Shown one piece after another: positions 1 to 14,100 of a stretch of 64,000 nucleotides of DNA. Position numbers and translations under genes: made by a program. Below the pieces are notes generated by a model. That model was not told where the DNA came from and did no database searches. It was given only the letters and a program-made list of their open reading frames with translations. Within the stretch, counting starts at the first letter, position 1; each line of letters begins with the position of its first letter. Origin of the DNA: Coriaria nepalensis. Lineage: Eukaryota > Streptophyta > Magnoliopsida > Cucurbitales > Coriariaceae. The stretch spans positions 9,246,501 through 9,310,500 of the forward strand of contig CP114490.1 of assembly GCA_027186245.1 (NCBI GenBank). The letters run 5' to 3'.

Positions 1-93
1 CAAAATTATAGTATGAACAGCTGCCTTTCGAACTATACATAGGAAGGGAAAATGTTTACCTGACATGGATTCAATTTACAGGCCAAGCATATT

Positions 94-2174
94 CTAAAAC
101 CAAGGCATCCACCATATGTACATCTTCCCAAGGTTTTTGTGCGAGACTGCTTCAGCAATTAATCGACGAACCTGACCTTCTACAGCAAGAGGCAAAGAAG
201 GCGCAGCTACAACACCAACAACGATTCCTTGCAACCTTGCCTTGATATTGTTGATGGCTCGCTGGAACAGTTGAAAAATAACATGCATCGACTATTATAA
301 TATGATAATTAATTTTGCCCCTTTCTTAACAAAAGTATAACCAATAATTAAGGTATGTCAGTTCTCTGACCTTTTATTTGGAAAAAAAAAATAGAGAGGA
401 TTTGAAGTCTGAATCCAATGTTTTATGCAACTGAATTATTACTCCTCTGCGGCTGAATTTGGTTTTTCTAATTTGACCTCAAAACACCATTTCGAAAACT
501 ATAACTACATTGCTTTTTTTTTTATTCTATTTTTTAATTTTTTTTCTACTTTTCATCTCACTTTTCAGTATCCACTTTCAAGTTTAACCAAAGCGCTGTT
601 TCACCAAATTGCTGTTCAAATAAGTAAACCCAAATGTAGCCTAAGTCACTATATAAAACACCACAATTTCCTAACTATCAGTGTCCCCAATTTTACTATA
701 TACTCTATTCAAATCTTTTTAAGCTTTGCTATTTCCTACCAGGAGATTGTAATGTACTAAAGTGCATGATTTTAAAGGCAATATATAGTTTGTGGAAGGA
801 ATATCAATGGCATGTGAAGTAGCTTGGTTTTTCCTTTGCTAGACACTTTGTTTCAAGAAACTTGCCCAAATCTACAGGTAAACAATGTAAAAGGCTACCA
901 GGATTTGAAAATCTTTGTTATCAAGCTGGGAGCAAAAGTATTCAGTTCTTTTCGGCTGAAGATTCTAGTTTCTCTAGTTTCTAGGTTCTTGAAAAAAAAG
1001 ACCAAAGATTATGGAAATGAAGCAAACCTGGGCATGTGGATTCTGAACCTCTACAACACTTGATTTGTGATTCTTTGTCCATTCCACAAGAGGATCGTGG
1101 ATGAAAGTTTCTAGCACACTCATCAAAGTCTCCCTATGAGTCCTCAGCACCGAGAGAGTAATCTCACAAACTCTCAAGAAAATGCCCTCATATCCAGTGA
1201 TGCCCAAACCATCTATCATGTTCTGTTGGATAAAAGGCAACGACCATGAAGAAACCAAAGAAAAAAACCAATCTTTTTTCTTTTCTTTTCTTTTAATAGA
1301 AAGGAGGTTTATAATGATTAAAAAAAATGGTGAATAAGAATAAAAAATGCACTCTAAACTCTGAAGTCTGATTCATAAAAAATACAGATAGCTGTAAGAG
1401 GCAAACAACCTAGTACATGAACATGAAAATTAAAAATAAGCCTTTCCAATTAATTCATGACTATCCATGATATACATACTAATCTTAAATTTTCTTAATA
1501 ATGATGAAAATTAGAGGATTAAAACTAAGGAATCTTTGAGCTTCTATTACCTGTGTTAGCCTGAAAGGAACAAGTTCAGGCTTCTCCAAAAGCAAGCCTC
1601 TGTCAAATAAACAGCTGAAATCGACGTGAACACAGTCACCTGTGGTAGAATCAAAAAGAATATTCTCCCCATGTCGGTCGCCAAGCCCTACAATATGTCC
1701 AACCATGGACCAGACTGCAGTAGTGTGTGCATATGCGATGCGGCCCCTAAACCAGGCCGCTGGTTCAGAAAATGTGTTTAAAAACCACTTGTGGAAAACT
1801 GGAGGAAACATGGGGAGAATTTTGCACTTCAACATCTCATCTTCTGGAACTTTTCCTTGGCACTGATCATAAATCCTCTTAATTGTAGGATTTGTCCTCT
1901 GTCTATCAAACTTTCCACAAGTTATATATATATCTTGCAAAATATGACGCAAACCACGAGTGTGTGGAACCCATTCTACCATGCCACAGTCTTCTGTCAA
2001 AGGTATCACTGAAAATGTCCGGATGTAAAGCTTCCTCTTACGGCTTTCAGGGTATTTGGATAGCAAATGATTTATCATTGCAGTGAACTCCATCATGCGG
2101 GCATCTTTCCGCAGGTCATCCTTGGGTTTGCACAGGAATGGACGTTCAATGCCATCACTGCCCAGTAGAATAAT
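94..2174 (-). other. ATR: ATR kinase and FATC domain exons (13-15)
   Basis: These three exons encode the catalytic end of ATR. Exon 13 (2174-1551) starts at IILLGSDG, carries the ATP-site region with FLCKPKDD, then the catalytic loop GDRHGEN and CVHVDF. Exon 14 (1222-1028) encodes the C-lobe and ends in NPHAQ. Exon 15 (261-94) joins in phase as RAINNIKARLQG and holds the 32-residue FATC motif and the TAG stop. All key catalytic residues are present, so kinase activity is expected. Confidence 0.93.
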
Positions 2175-5100
2175 CTGAAATTGCAAAATCCATAGGGCTT
2201 GTATTAGAGGAAAAGAATAACTGATGATCATCTTTTATTTGCATAGGAAAAGATACATTTACACTCAATATACCTTATATAAACCATATATTCCTACCAA
2301 AGAACAAAATTTGAAATTTTCATCTGCCTTATTATTCCAAAAGTGCCACACATTGAGTTCATTTACAGAGATGAATATCACTGATAATTTGGGTCATCAC
2401 TTCTCGATTTTGTCTATTTATCAATTAAGGGTATAGATGTATTTTTAGTCAATCGCTGGCGCCTTAAATTCCTCTTTTCTGTCAATGGCCAGATTAAATA
2501 TAAGCTTGAGGCATTTTATACCAATTTTATTAAGTAGGCATTTGAATTTTATTATAGAAACCGCATAAATCCATCTATATTTTGTTCTATAGTAACTACA
2601 ATCGACAAAAGAACTAAACTCAAAAAGCAACATACCAAGAGAATACTTAAATATACATATATATATATATATATAGAAAATGCGTTCAAGGAAGAACATA
2701 CTTTCTTAGGTCGTTGAAGAGATGATAGAATCTCAGCCTCATCAGCTATCCCCGATATGGTTGGAAGATCTGTGGCAGAAAAGGCACTATGGCAGAGTGA
2801 ATCAGGGAGATGCATATCATATGAGGGTAAGCTAACACTCATGGATTGTTGGATTGGCATAATAATTCCCAGTGGCATCATCCTCTTCAATGCGCTAAAT
2901 TCAGTTGAGATATTAATAGTCTTTGCTTTTGTTTGACCAGAATGGAAGCACAACTTTATTAAATGATCAATCAGGCTAGCAAACTGAACAAACAAACTGT
3001 TACCACTGTTGGACCCTTTTCGCGCAGCTTGTATTATCTCTGCAGCTGCCTCTCTCCTTGAGGGAACGGTGGATTTTGAAACTGCTGCCATAATCCATAA
3101 GGCTTGTTGTGGGTACTGCCGAATAACATAGGTGATTATGTATTTGACCAATTTAACCGTTGATTGATCTTGGTGGCAAATTCTAGAAACTAACTGAGGA
3201 AGTACAGTTAACCACTGATACATCGGTAAATCCTTGAAACAGCCTCGCATAATACCCATTACCTGAAAAACAAATAGTCATAAGAAATAAAGATGGAAAC
3301 GGAAGACCAAAACATGGACATAACTACAGAAATTAATTTCAGCTTCTAAATATGAAAATTACCTTTGCATGGACATCCCTTAAATCTCTGACAGATAAAT
3401 CACTTCTTTGGTAGAAGCTACCAAAATCAAACCATAACGTTAATAACCTTGGTAATGCTTGAAAAAGATTCTTGTGGCCCCTGTGAAGTCCCTTAGCATA
3501 GAACAAGAGTACGTCAGGCAAGTATTGCCACCAGCACTTTTCCGCATTCAAATTAGATGTGCCAACAATAGCAGGATTATCTTCCTGGCGTTTCCTGGTG
3601 TCAGCAAGCAATTCATCACAATATTTAGCCATATAAAAGTATCCTTTCTCCCACTTGGGTTGAAGCTCCCTCACTCTTGAATAAAGACTAATCACATCTT
3701 CTTTTTGCTTCTGTCCAGTGTAATGTATCCACCTCGAGTAGAGGAGCAGGGTCTTTGCAACATCTCGATTCTGATTTGCTGCTTGAGTATCACAAATTAA
3801 CGGTTGGATATTAAGTGGAACCAATGAAAGGCTTGTTATAGACGATACTGCAGCAGAGCCTACAACTTCAAGAGACATGTTTAGAAGAGATTGTTGGAGC
3901 TCCGCAATGGCACCATCAAATCGCTTAGTGCTCCAAAGAAGCTTTGCCTTTTCGATGCGAACATTAGGTGCACCAGAAGCCTGGGCTTCCAAAATTGCCC
4001 GATTTGCCGTTTCATAATGACCAGCCAAGCGACAGAGCTTTGCATACTGAAGCCAGCAGTTCCCAACTTGAGCACCAATACAACTTGCATTAAAAACCAG
4101 CCTTCTGAAAGCCAACAGTGGCTCCCTCGCCCAAAGGGAGGGTTGTGTAAATCTAAGCCGATTTTCCCAATTCTCAATCACGTTTGAAAATTCTTGATCA
4201 CCCAAATGAAACGATTTCTCCAAGAAAGAGTCGTTAACAAGAAGAGAATAGAAGTCCTCAAGCTCTCGTAGGAAGTGAAGTTTCACAACTAATGGATAAG
4301 CACGCATGTAGGAATCCATGCCAGCAGCAGCAAGTGGAGCTATCAGAGCTTGCTTGGAGAGTGCAATTTTCTCAGTCACTGAGTACCGATCCTTCTTCAT
4401 CATCGCCTGGAGAATCTTTGCAACGTCCATGTCAAATGTAGCATTACTCTCTGAGCTGCTACAAAGTAGTCCTTCTTCATCAGCTCCACTTAGGTACTCA
4501 TCCATCAAGTCCCACCTCCCAAGCCTCCAGGCTGCCTGAACACCTTGCATGCACCATGTTTTCTTGTATTGTGGAATCCTAGATATCAAGCCATCCACAT
4601 GACTGACCATGGCTTGTAGGTGGCACATGTTAAGCAAACAGTTAAGAACATCCGAGTGCCTCTGAACTGAAGTTGGCTCCATCTGCAAAGCCTGTTCACA
4701 AGAAGTTAATACTTCTGCCCAGTTGCCTGCTTTTTTGTTTATCAAGATCTGATCTTGCAACCTTAGGGATTTACATAAACATGCCAAGCCGGATAGACCA
4801 TCAGGCTCATCAAGACAGCTGTATATTTCCATGAGAAATGAGACATCTTCATCCTCAAAGATGCCACTCCTCTCAGCTGCAGGGTTAAAAGAACCTGATT
4901 TTTCCCGTACATATGACTCAAAGTACATCAAAGACCTTGCATATGCCTGACACCTCAAAGAGGCCTTAGCAAGGGTCACCTTTGGAACAGCAGTCAAAAG
5001 CTGTGAAACATATCGATACTGTACAAGGAGTCGGCCTTGATCCATTACAGAATCTGGACTCTTTTCCTTTGATCTAGATGCTTGATGCTTAGAGCCCAGC

Positions 5101-8100
5101 GACTGAAAAGGCTGGGAAAGAGCTAGTTCTTGCTCAACATCATCCACCCATTGTCCAAGATTATCAAGAAGAGTGAACACAGCTTGTATGCAAACTTCAC
5201 TCTGCCCTGCACTGGTTCCATGGACTGCAACCCCACTACCCTCTGACACTGCAGCATCCAGAACAGATAGGATTTCTTCTGTTATTCCATGCCGTGCCTC
5301 TTCCGTACCATGGCAGACAGCATTAAGGACTAAATACGGCAGCAGATACACAGCCGTCTGCATATCATGACGCACTATACCTCTACAGGCATTAAATATA
5401 CTTGCACGAGATCCAGTAGCATGAAGAGTTAGTTTTTTTATCCAAAAGAATATCCATCTTCTAAAGGACATAGATGGCCGATAAATTGGACCGACAGATG
5501 AAAAATCAGCCACATTTGGAAGTTGAAATCTAGAAGTCAAACAAGGGGCTATTATCTCTTTCACATAATTAGAGAAGCGGTCCCATAATCTCTGTCCCCG
5601 CCGATTCATTTCACTGCTTCCATGAGAACTCATGGCCCTAGGTAGGTGAGACTTTAGAGTTTCTCTATCTTTCTGTATTTGTGACACTGAAGGAGTCGCA
5701 TTTTCGTCCAGTGATGCCTCACAACCTGCAATCTTTAGTAGCTCCTGTATAGCCAATGCAGCTGAATCTTGAACAATGGTGTCGGGGGCAGCTCTGAAAG
5801 CCCTAGCCAAATGCTTGTGAATCAACTCAAAGATGAGGTCATCGTCAGAGCATTGAATTTTAAAGCGTTGGGCCAAAACGCTCTTCACTTTGGCAGGGTC
5901 GACTGCACCTAGTGCTCCAAGACAATCAGCACAGACCAACTTCAGCCGCTGTCCCACTGCAGTCCTTGATTCTTCTGCACATCCTCTTAGTAGGGATGTG
6001 ATTAATGAGCTCAAAACCTCCATATCTGAATCAACCTCAGCATTCATCAGAGCTGTAACTCCATCTTTTTTCATATTTAGTAACTTGCTCAACTCACAAG
6101 CAACCATGTACCGTACATTCAAATTCTCATGGTTCAAACCATCAACAACATCTCTTAATTGATCCTTCAAAGTCATTGACCCACGGGCTTCTTTTATAGC
6201 TTTGTTCACTTCTGTCAGAGCACCAATACTGGGCAACGGAGGGAACTCACAGATATGCTGTGATAAAATAACCTTGTCGTTTAAAACTAGCTCCTCTAAA
6301 ATTTTCACCACTTTATCCAAATGAACAGATGTGTTTCCTTTATCTTTCTCCAGAAAAGGAATAAGAGCAGCACAAACTTGAGAAATTATGTGTTTAATGC
6401 TAGATGGGGATACTTTTGCCAATTGCTTCATGAAAAAATGGAGTAAAGTCAGACCATCATTTTGGAGTGGTTTTGTATCTATGGCATGCATGAGAAGAAC
6501 CATAAGTTTTGGCACGTAGGTGCTGAGGTGAGACCCCATCATTTGAATCAGCATCTCAATGCGTTTCAAAGCTTCTTTCTGCAAAAAAACATCCTCTGTG
6601 TGGAGCATCTTTCTATCAACACTGTTAAGGAGGCCAACGAAATGATTTCTTAAAAATGCAGGTATATCATCACCACCAGTCAGAACTCTAGCAACTTCAT
6701 CCATGATCTGAGGTACTTTGGCTAACCTGTAAACAGAGGCAGGACAAGAAACAATACTTTTAACTCAGTGAGCACAGATCAATTGCTGAAGTGAATCAGC
6801 ATAGACAAATACAGAACAACAACAACAAACAAACAAACAATAGAATTAGAAAATAAATAAATAAATAAAACTAGAAAAAGAAACAAGGAAATAAACTGAA
6901 TGCTAAGTCAAGGAAACTACAACTATAAATAACTGTAAAAAAAGTCATTACCTATGATTCATCATATAGATAATTTGGGGAAAACTTACAAGACTCCAAA
7001 AAGCTATTGTAAGCTAGATGTAAACCATGCACGCAGAACCAAGGCAAGGGTTTCTTAAACCTCAGAACAGATATGAAAATTTGATAGAAAAGTAAAAGAT
7101 CAAAATCCAAAAATCAAAAATCAAATAAAAGAACAAAAAAAAAATTAATCCAATAAACCAAATTCCAAAACTAACTAAAACCAAAACTAAAAAACTAAAT
7201 TTGCAAACAAACTAAGTTTGTTTTAATATTAGTGCATTATACCTTTCACTTATCTCATCTGGATCAGTACCATCAACAAAGCATACCAGTTCATCTAAAA
7301 GTGCAGGTAATGCAGCTGCAAATATTTCTTGCTTGTCAGAACCTGTCTGTGCATGGTAAAATTGCAATGCAGGGTATAAATCTTTCCCATCTGCTCGATG
7401 GAGAACAAAAGCAAGGACTTTGGGCAGCCAATTAACTACTAGAGGAACCATATCAGTGTTGAGAGACTTGGCCAACTCATATAAGGTGTCAACTGATTGG
7501 TCATTGTTCTGTTGTGACACAACAAGCTTTGGAAGAACAACAGGAATCATTTTCTTAACAAGTTCTTCAACTTCAACCCCAAGAATAGCTTCAGAAAACT
7601 CTCTGACCAATTTAGGATGGCTGGAGAGCCTCACAGATAGATAGTCAAATAACTCATTTCGAATATGAACAAATTTTGAAAGAATCACATCAAATCTTCC
7701 TTTATTGTGGAAATAACAAGATTTGTGGATTAACCTTGATGCATTCATTCTCACTGTCACATGTGGATTATCAAGCTGGTCAACCAATAGTAAAAGAGAA
7801 GATAAGAAAAGTTGACTGCGAATATCTACTGCAACCATAATTTCTGCTGTGGATTCTAAAAGTGTCTCATGAATATGCAGATCTTCAGCAGCTTCCAAGG
7901 CATATCTAATGATGCTCAAGAACTTCTCCTTTTTAGCTGAAATATCTTCATCTGGGAATAAACAACACAAAACAGGATCCTGAAAGAAGGAACTAATCTG
8001 CGAGCAGAAAGCTTCTCTGACAACTTTCTTTCTGTTTAGAAGAAGAAACTTGAAACACTCGAACCAGTCAGTTTGTGTTTTATGCAGAATCTTTGTAGTC

Positions 8101-11100
8101 CCATGATCAAGGATACGGCGAATATTTTGGACACAAGCAACTTGAACCTCTTCTAATGATTCATGGAACAGAAATTTGAAGAATATAGATACTAGATGGA
8201 CATAATCTTGATCTAAAGATTCTAAACTCACTGCATCCCAGTGACTCTCAGGTGGGTATATGATATTTGAATTTAGCTCATGGCATTGTAAAATACTGCT
8301 GTCACACTTTGAACACCAGAACCCTTGCAGTAAACAATCTTCTGTACCTCTGGGTTTCTTATCTCTGTAATTGATAACTAATTTGCATGAACTTCTGTTT
8401 TCATCACCTACAGCCTTGCAAGATCCATAAAGGCATGACAATAAACCAAGAGAAAAGGGAATAGCTTTTTGGACCTTTTCATCCTTCTCTTGCTCCAAGA
8501 ACCTGCAATAGTGGAGAGAGGGTAAGGTAAACGAAGAAAAGCTAAGTAATGAGTACTTGTACTGTTAACTTGTATAGAATCCTGATTAATAATATACACA
8601 CATATAAACTAATAGTAGAATGATAAATCAAAGTTTTTAACACTAACTGTCCTTTAGATGTAAGACTCTGAAAAGGAAATGGTCTTCAAAAGAATAAGCT
8701 TACTTTTTAAAACAGGCTACCAAAAATCTTTTACCAATGACTGTTCGAATCGAAACCTCATACAATTTAATCAGATGTCTTGACAAAAAATTCTATCACA
8801 AATATACCAGTCGTGAATGGAGTGTAATGTAAGAAATTCAAGAAAATGTATAAAAGGAGCAGAGTATCACATATACAAGAAACTTCAACAGCGGACTTAC
8901 TCCAGCCTCCTGAATAATTGTGGTAGTACACCGAAGCCTGACCACAAGACAATCACCGGCATAGATGTTATAGCTTTGACTCTAACTTCTTCAGCTTCAT
9001 CATTAAGACCCAAATCCAACACTTCAAAATCAGTTTCCATTTTTAAGATGGGAGAAAGCTCGGATGCAACTTGAACAGACAAACATTTTAGCTTCGCTGG
9101 ACTAAGACGTTCACTGACAATAAACGAATGGGTCCATGGAAGCTTGAGCATTTCTGATATAAGCTCATCATAACCATCCTCAATTTTTAACGAGACAAGT
9201 GGACCTAAATACGGATATATATTAGCCATGAGTTATATAAAGAAACAGTAGCATAATCAGAAAATTAGCTATCAGAGTCTAATGAATTAAAATAAATCAA
9301 AAACATATTTCATGCAGTGTAGATGATAATATGTGATAAGAATGACAAGACTTAAACCATGAATTTCTAAATATTGCTCTCAAGATTCTAGTACAGTGTA
9401 CTATAAAAAGTGCGGTTATTCCAGATACATTTAATAATTAAAGACTCTTACCCAAAGAAACTGAGTGGATTATTCAGCATTTCTTGATGATTCATGTAAG
9501 ATTGTTTTAACATTTCTTGACTGAACATTCCTACATATGGACAGCATGAAATAATTGAGACTTTAATACTTAGTAGTCCCTAGTATAGATTGAACATAAT
9601 TGTTGAAGATAAGAATATTGGACTAAGATATTTCCTATTTTCTAGGAAATATGATAGCTATATTTCTCCTAGAAATTAGGAATAGATAGTTTCCTATTTA
9701 GTAGTGCCCTTGTATTTTCCCTAAATAGTTATTTTCATACTCTGTTTCTCCACGGTATCAGAGTAAGATTCCCATCACTGACTCTTCTTTCCTACCACCT
9801 ACCATGTCTGACATTACTTCCGAGTCCTCTCCTAGCTAGCATCCCGCCAAAAACCAATGAAACTAAAATCTCCAACTTTAATTCACATTCTGTCCGGATC
9901 ACCACCATCCGGTTGACCGGTGATAATTTTTTGCACTGGTTGCAATATGTCTGAATGTATATTTGGGGGAGAGGAAAGATTTGATACTTGACGGGAGATA
10001 AGCGAGCACCACCAAGGGAGGACATTGTGAATTCACTAGATGAAGACATCAACTCCAACTATATGTGCTATCCGACGGCTAAGGAACTCTAGAATAATAT
10101 CACTAAATCATACTTTGAATCACAAATTATTGAATTGACTCTAAAACTTGTGGTGAAATGCGACAGGGGGAGGACAGTGTCACCAAGTATTTCAATTCAC
10201 TAAAACGAGTGTGGCAAGACCTAGATCTTTTCAATAACTATGAATGGAAATTAGTAGACGACTTTAACCACAACAAGAAGACTATGGAGGCCAATCGTAT
10301 CTACAAGTTTCTTGCAGGACCCAACATTGGGTTTGATGAAATTAGGGGGAGGATCATTGGCAGACAACCCCTTCCACCATTCGTCGAGGTATTTTCCAAA
10401 GTAAGAAGGAAGGAAAGTCATAGGAATGTATGTTTTGGAAAAAAAGTTGCTCCTGCCCCTATGGAGAACTTTGCATTAGTTGCCTCCGATGCAAATATTG
10501 GTAAGGCCATCACTAATCAGCAAAAGACGGAAGAAAAATCATGAGTTTAGTGTGACTGCTGCAATAAACCTTGTCCTACTCGAGACACCTGCTAGAAGAT
10601 TCATGGGAAACCAACAAATTGGAAAGGCAGCAAACCTAGTGAGAGATCTAACTAGGTATTTCCCTCTGCAAATGGAGTTGAGACTAATCCCTTTAGTAAA
10701 GAGCAGATGGATCATCTTCTAAAATTGCTAAAGTCCAATTACTCATTTGGTACTCCTAATGTTTCTCTAGTTTAGATAGGTATTAAGTTTCATGCTCTAT
10801 CGTGGTATTTAACTTCCTCTACACCTTAGATCATTGATTCTAGTGCATCTAACCACATGATTAGTTCCTCTCCATGGATGGTTGGAGTTCAAAGCTGTTG
10901 GATCAATTTAGATTGACACAAGAAGTGTTGCTATGTGAACAGCTTTTGGCATTAAAGCAAGACTCGTCAGACCAGGATTACCAGCGAGCTTTTGAACTTT
11001 TCGCCGCCCCTCTGTCAGGGATACCATAAGCGGTGCCAGAAAGTACATTCGTCAATGGTCTAAAGGAAGATATTTGAGCAAACAGTGACAATGATGAAGC

Positions 11101-14100
11101 CTTTGGGCTTATCCCAAATTATGGACTTGGCCCAAAGGGTTGAAGATAGAGACAACCTCAAAAGGCCCACTCGTCCATCATTGAATCGATCTGCAAATAA
11201 ATATGGGGTTAAAATAAATTACCCAACCTCCCACTTAAACCCATTTACAAAACCATCAGTAGCCCAATTCCCTTCCAAGTAGCCTACTTCTATAACACCA
11301 TCTACCCACATGAGCCCATCAACCAATACTGCCAGATCCAACCCCGAAAACAGATCACTTCGTCTTCAACCTTTAAAAGGCTAATAGATAAGGGAATTCA
11401 ACAAAAGAGAGGAAAGGGGTTGTGCTATCGGTGTGACAAAAAATACCACTTCGGCCATCTTCTCTTAGAGGATGACGAAACTTCAGGCGATGAAGTGGAA
11501 GTTGAATTAGCTGCAACCAAAATTGTAAGAGAGGAGATGCGGACGACGCGAAATTTGGTTAAGTGGAGGTTTCGCTGAACACTTTCGTCGGGTTGTCAAG
11601 ATCGCGAACAATGAAGATAAAGGGTAAAATAACACAGTAGTAGGTATTGGTATTGATCGATTGTGGGGCCACCCATAATTTTATCTCCTCTGAATTAGTG
11701 CATCGCTTACAAATTCCAAGAGTGAATACTATTACTTATGGAGTAAAGGAAGGGACAAGGTTGAAGGTGCAAGGGGAAGGAATTTGCAATGGTCAACTCC
11801 CTTTTAGACATGGATATTATAGCCGATTTTCTACCGTTTGAATTGAGGAGCTCCAATGTGACTTTAGGAATGCAATGGTTGGAATCTTTGGGGGGTATGA
11901 ATGTTAATTGGAAGGCCCACACTATGCGATTCAAGGTAAAAAAGGATAGGAAGTTGTTGGAAATAAAAAAGATAATGTTAGGATTTGGTTAGAGAAATCT
12001 TAGAAGAAATATTAGGAAGAGATATCTTAGAATATTTTCCTAAAGATATGAGATTGTAAATTAGTTGTTAAGATCTTACCATAACTAGTCTAGGGTTTCT
12101 AGTGTATAAATACCGTATGTATGTAATCTGAAAATTACTAAAGCAATTTATTAAAAGTTTTCATGGTATCAGAGCTTGGTTCTTCTAAAGTCATTAACGA
12201 TTGACTTAATCAACCGATGACCTCCATTCATTTATTGCTCAGAAAACAGACCTCTCGTGAAGACGTATTTTTCAAATTTACAACAACATGGGTGACAATT
12301 CCTTAACAATCATTGAGAGGAAGCCGTCGTCCCTAAGCCTCAATGAGAAATCCACCATCCAAATGACAAGCATGGACAGAATTTCCTAAGATGGTCTCAA
12401 TCAGTAAGACTATTTCTTAGAGGAAAAGGAAAGATGGGGCATATAACAGGAACTACAACAGCACCTAATATGAAAGATCCGAATTATTCTACCTGGGAAG
12501 AAGAGAACTATACTATCATCTCTTGGCTTGTGAACTCGATGGTTGAAGATATTGGTCAAAACTACATGTATCTCCTTACTGCAAAGGAGGTTTGGGATGC
12601 AGTATCCTCTACTTTCTCAGACTTAAGAAACTCAGCACAGGTATATGAGATTAAGACCAAGATCCGAGAGATGAAACAAGGAGACATGACTGTCACCAAT
12701 TATTATAATAAGATGTTAGGATTATGGCAAGAACTAGATCTTTATTATGATCTTGACTGGGCATGTGAAGTAGATGCTGCATAGTTCAAGAAAACAGTAG
12801 AGAAAGACAGGGTGTTTGAGTTCTTGGCTGGTCTCAACCCTGACCTAGATGAAGCAAGAGGTCGAATTCTACGAAAAGAACCACTGCCCTCTACAAGGGA
12901 GGTTTTTTCAGAAATTAGAAGGGAAGAGAATCATAAGACTGTGATGATGGGAACGAAGGGTTCTATGGAAATCCTTGAAAATTCTGCACTTAACACCACG
13001 GTATCAACAGAAGAAGTGGTAACTGCAGCAGCGGCTTATAAACCAAGAGGATCTAATTCCTCCTATGGTCAAAATTTGAGGTTTGAGGAGAAGGTTAAGG
13101 TGTGGTGTGATTACTGTAACAAGCCTAGACATACTAGGGCTACCTGCTGGAAAATTCTTGGAAAGCCACAGAATTAGAAGGGCAACCGAAGTGGAGATAA
13201 AAACAGTCATGGAATGCATGTGTCCATTGAAACCGAGACATCATCTCCTTCTCTTAGTAAAGAACAGCTTGATCAAATATACAAAATAATTAGTCAAATT
13301 CCTACCTCTAGTTCAGCTTCAGGTTTTTTTGCAAAAAAAGGTAGTTTTCTCATAGCCTCAACTGTTTTTTCTAATCTAGAACCATGGATCATTGATTTTG
13401 GTGCTTCTGATCATATGACCAATTCATCTCATTTTTTCATCTCATATACTATTTGTCCCGATAATCTAAAAATTCGTATAGCAGATGAGAGTTTATCTCC
13501 AATTGCATGAAAAGGTTCAATCACTATCTCAAATGATCTTACTCTAAAATCTGTCTTACATGTCCCTAAATTATCATGTAATCTCTTATCAGTTAACAAA
13601 CTTACCAAAGATTCTAATTGTTTAGTGAAATTCTATGATTCTTACTGTGAATTTCAGGATCATCATTCGAAGAAGATGATTGGCAGCGCTAGGATGGTTG
13701 ATGGACTATTATTTTGATGAATCAACTACCAAGGGTGGACAAGCTCAAATTGCAAGTAGTAGTATTTTTATTCCTGTTAAAGACAAAATAATGTTATGGC
13801 ACTATAGGTTAGGTCATCTTAGTTTTCCTTACCTTAAGCATTTGTTTCCATCTTTCTTTAAAGACAATAATGTTAATCCAATGCGTCTTCAATGTGAACC
13901 ATGTCAATTATCAAAACATCAGAGAGCTTCTTATAAATCTCATTCCTATCAAGCTTCTAGACTATTTTATTTAATGCATAGTGATATTTGGGGACCCTCT
14001 AGAGTAACAACTATTTCGGGTATTATATGGTTTATCTCCTATTGATGACCATACTAGGATATGTTGGGTATTTCTATTAAAAGAAAAAGCCGAAGCTGCT

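Noticed and set aside
9452..9530. Constitutive ATR exon between exons 8 and 9
   Set aside because: Splice signals look good, but including it breaks the frame. Exon 8 joined directly to 9204-8901 is in phase and matches plant ATR in length. I keep it only as a possible cryptic exon.
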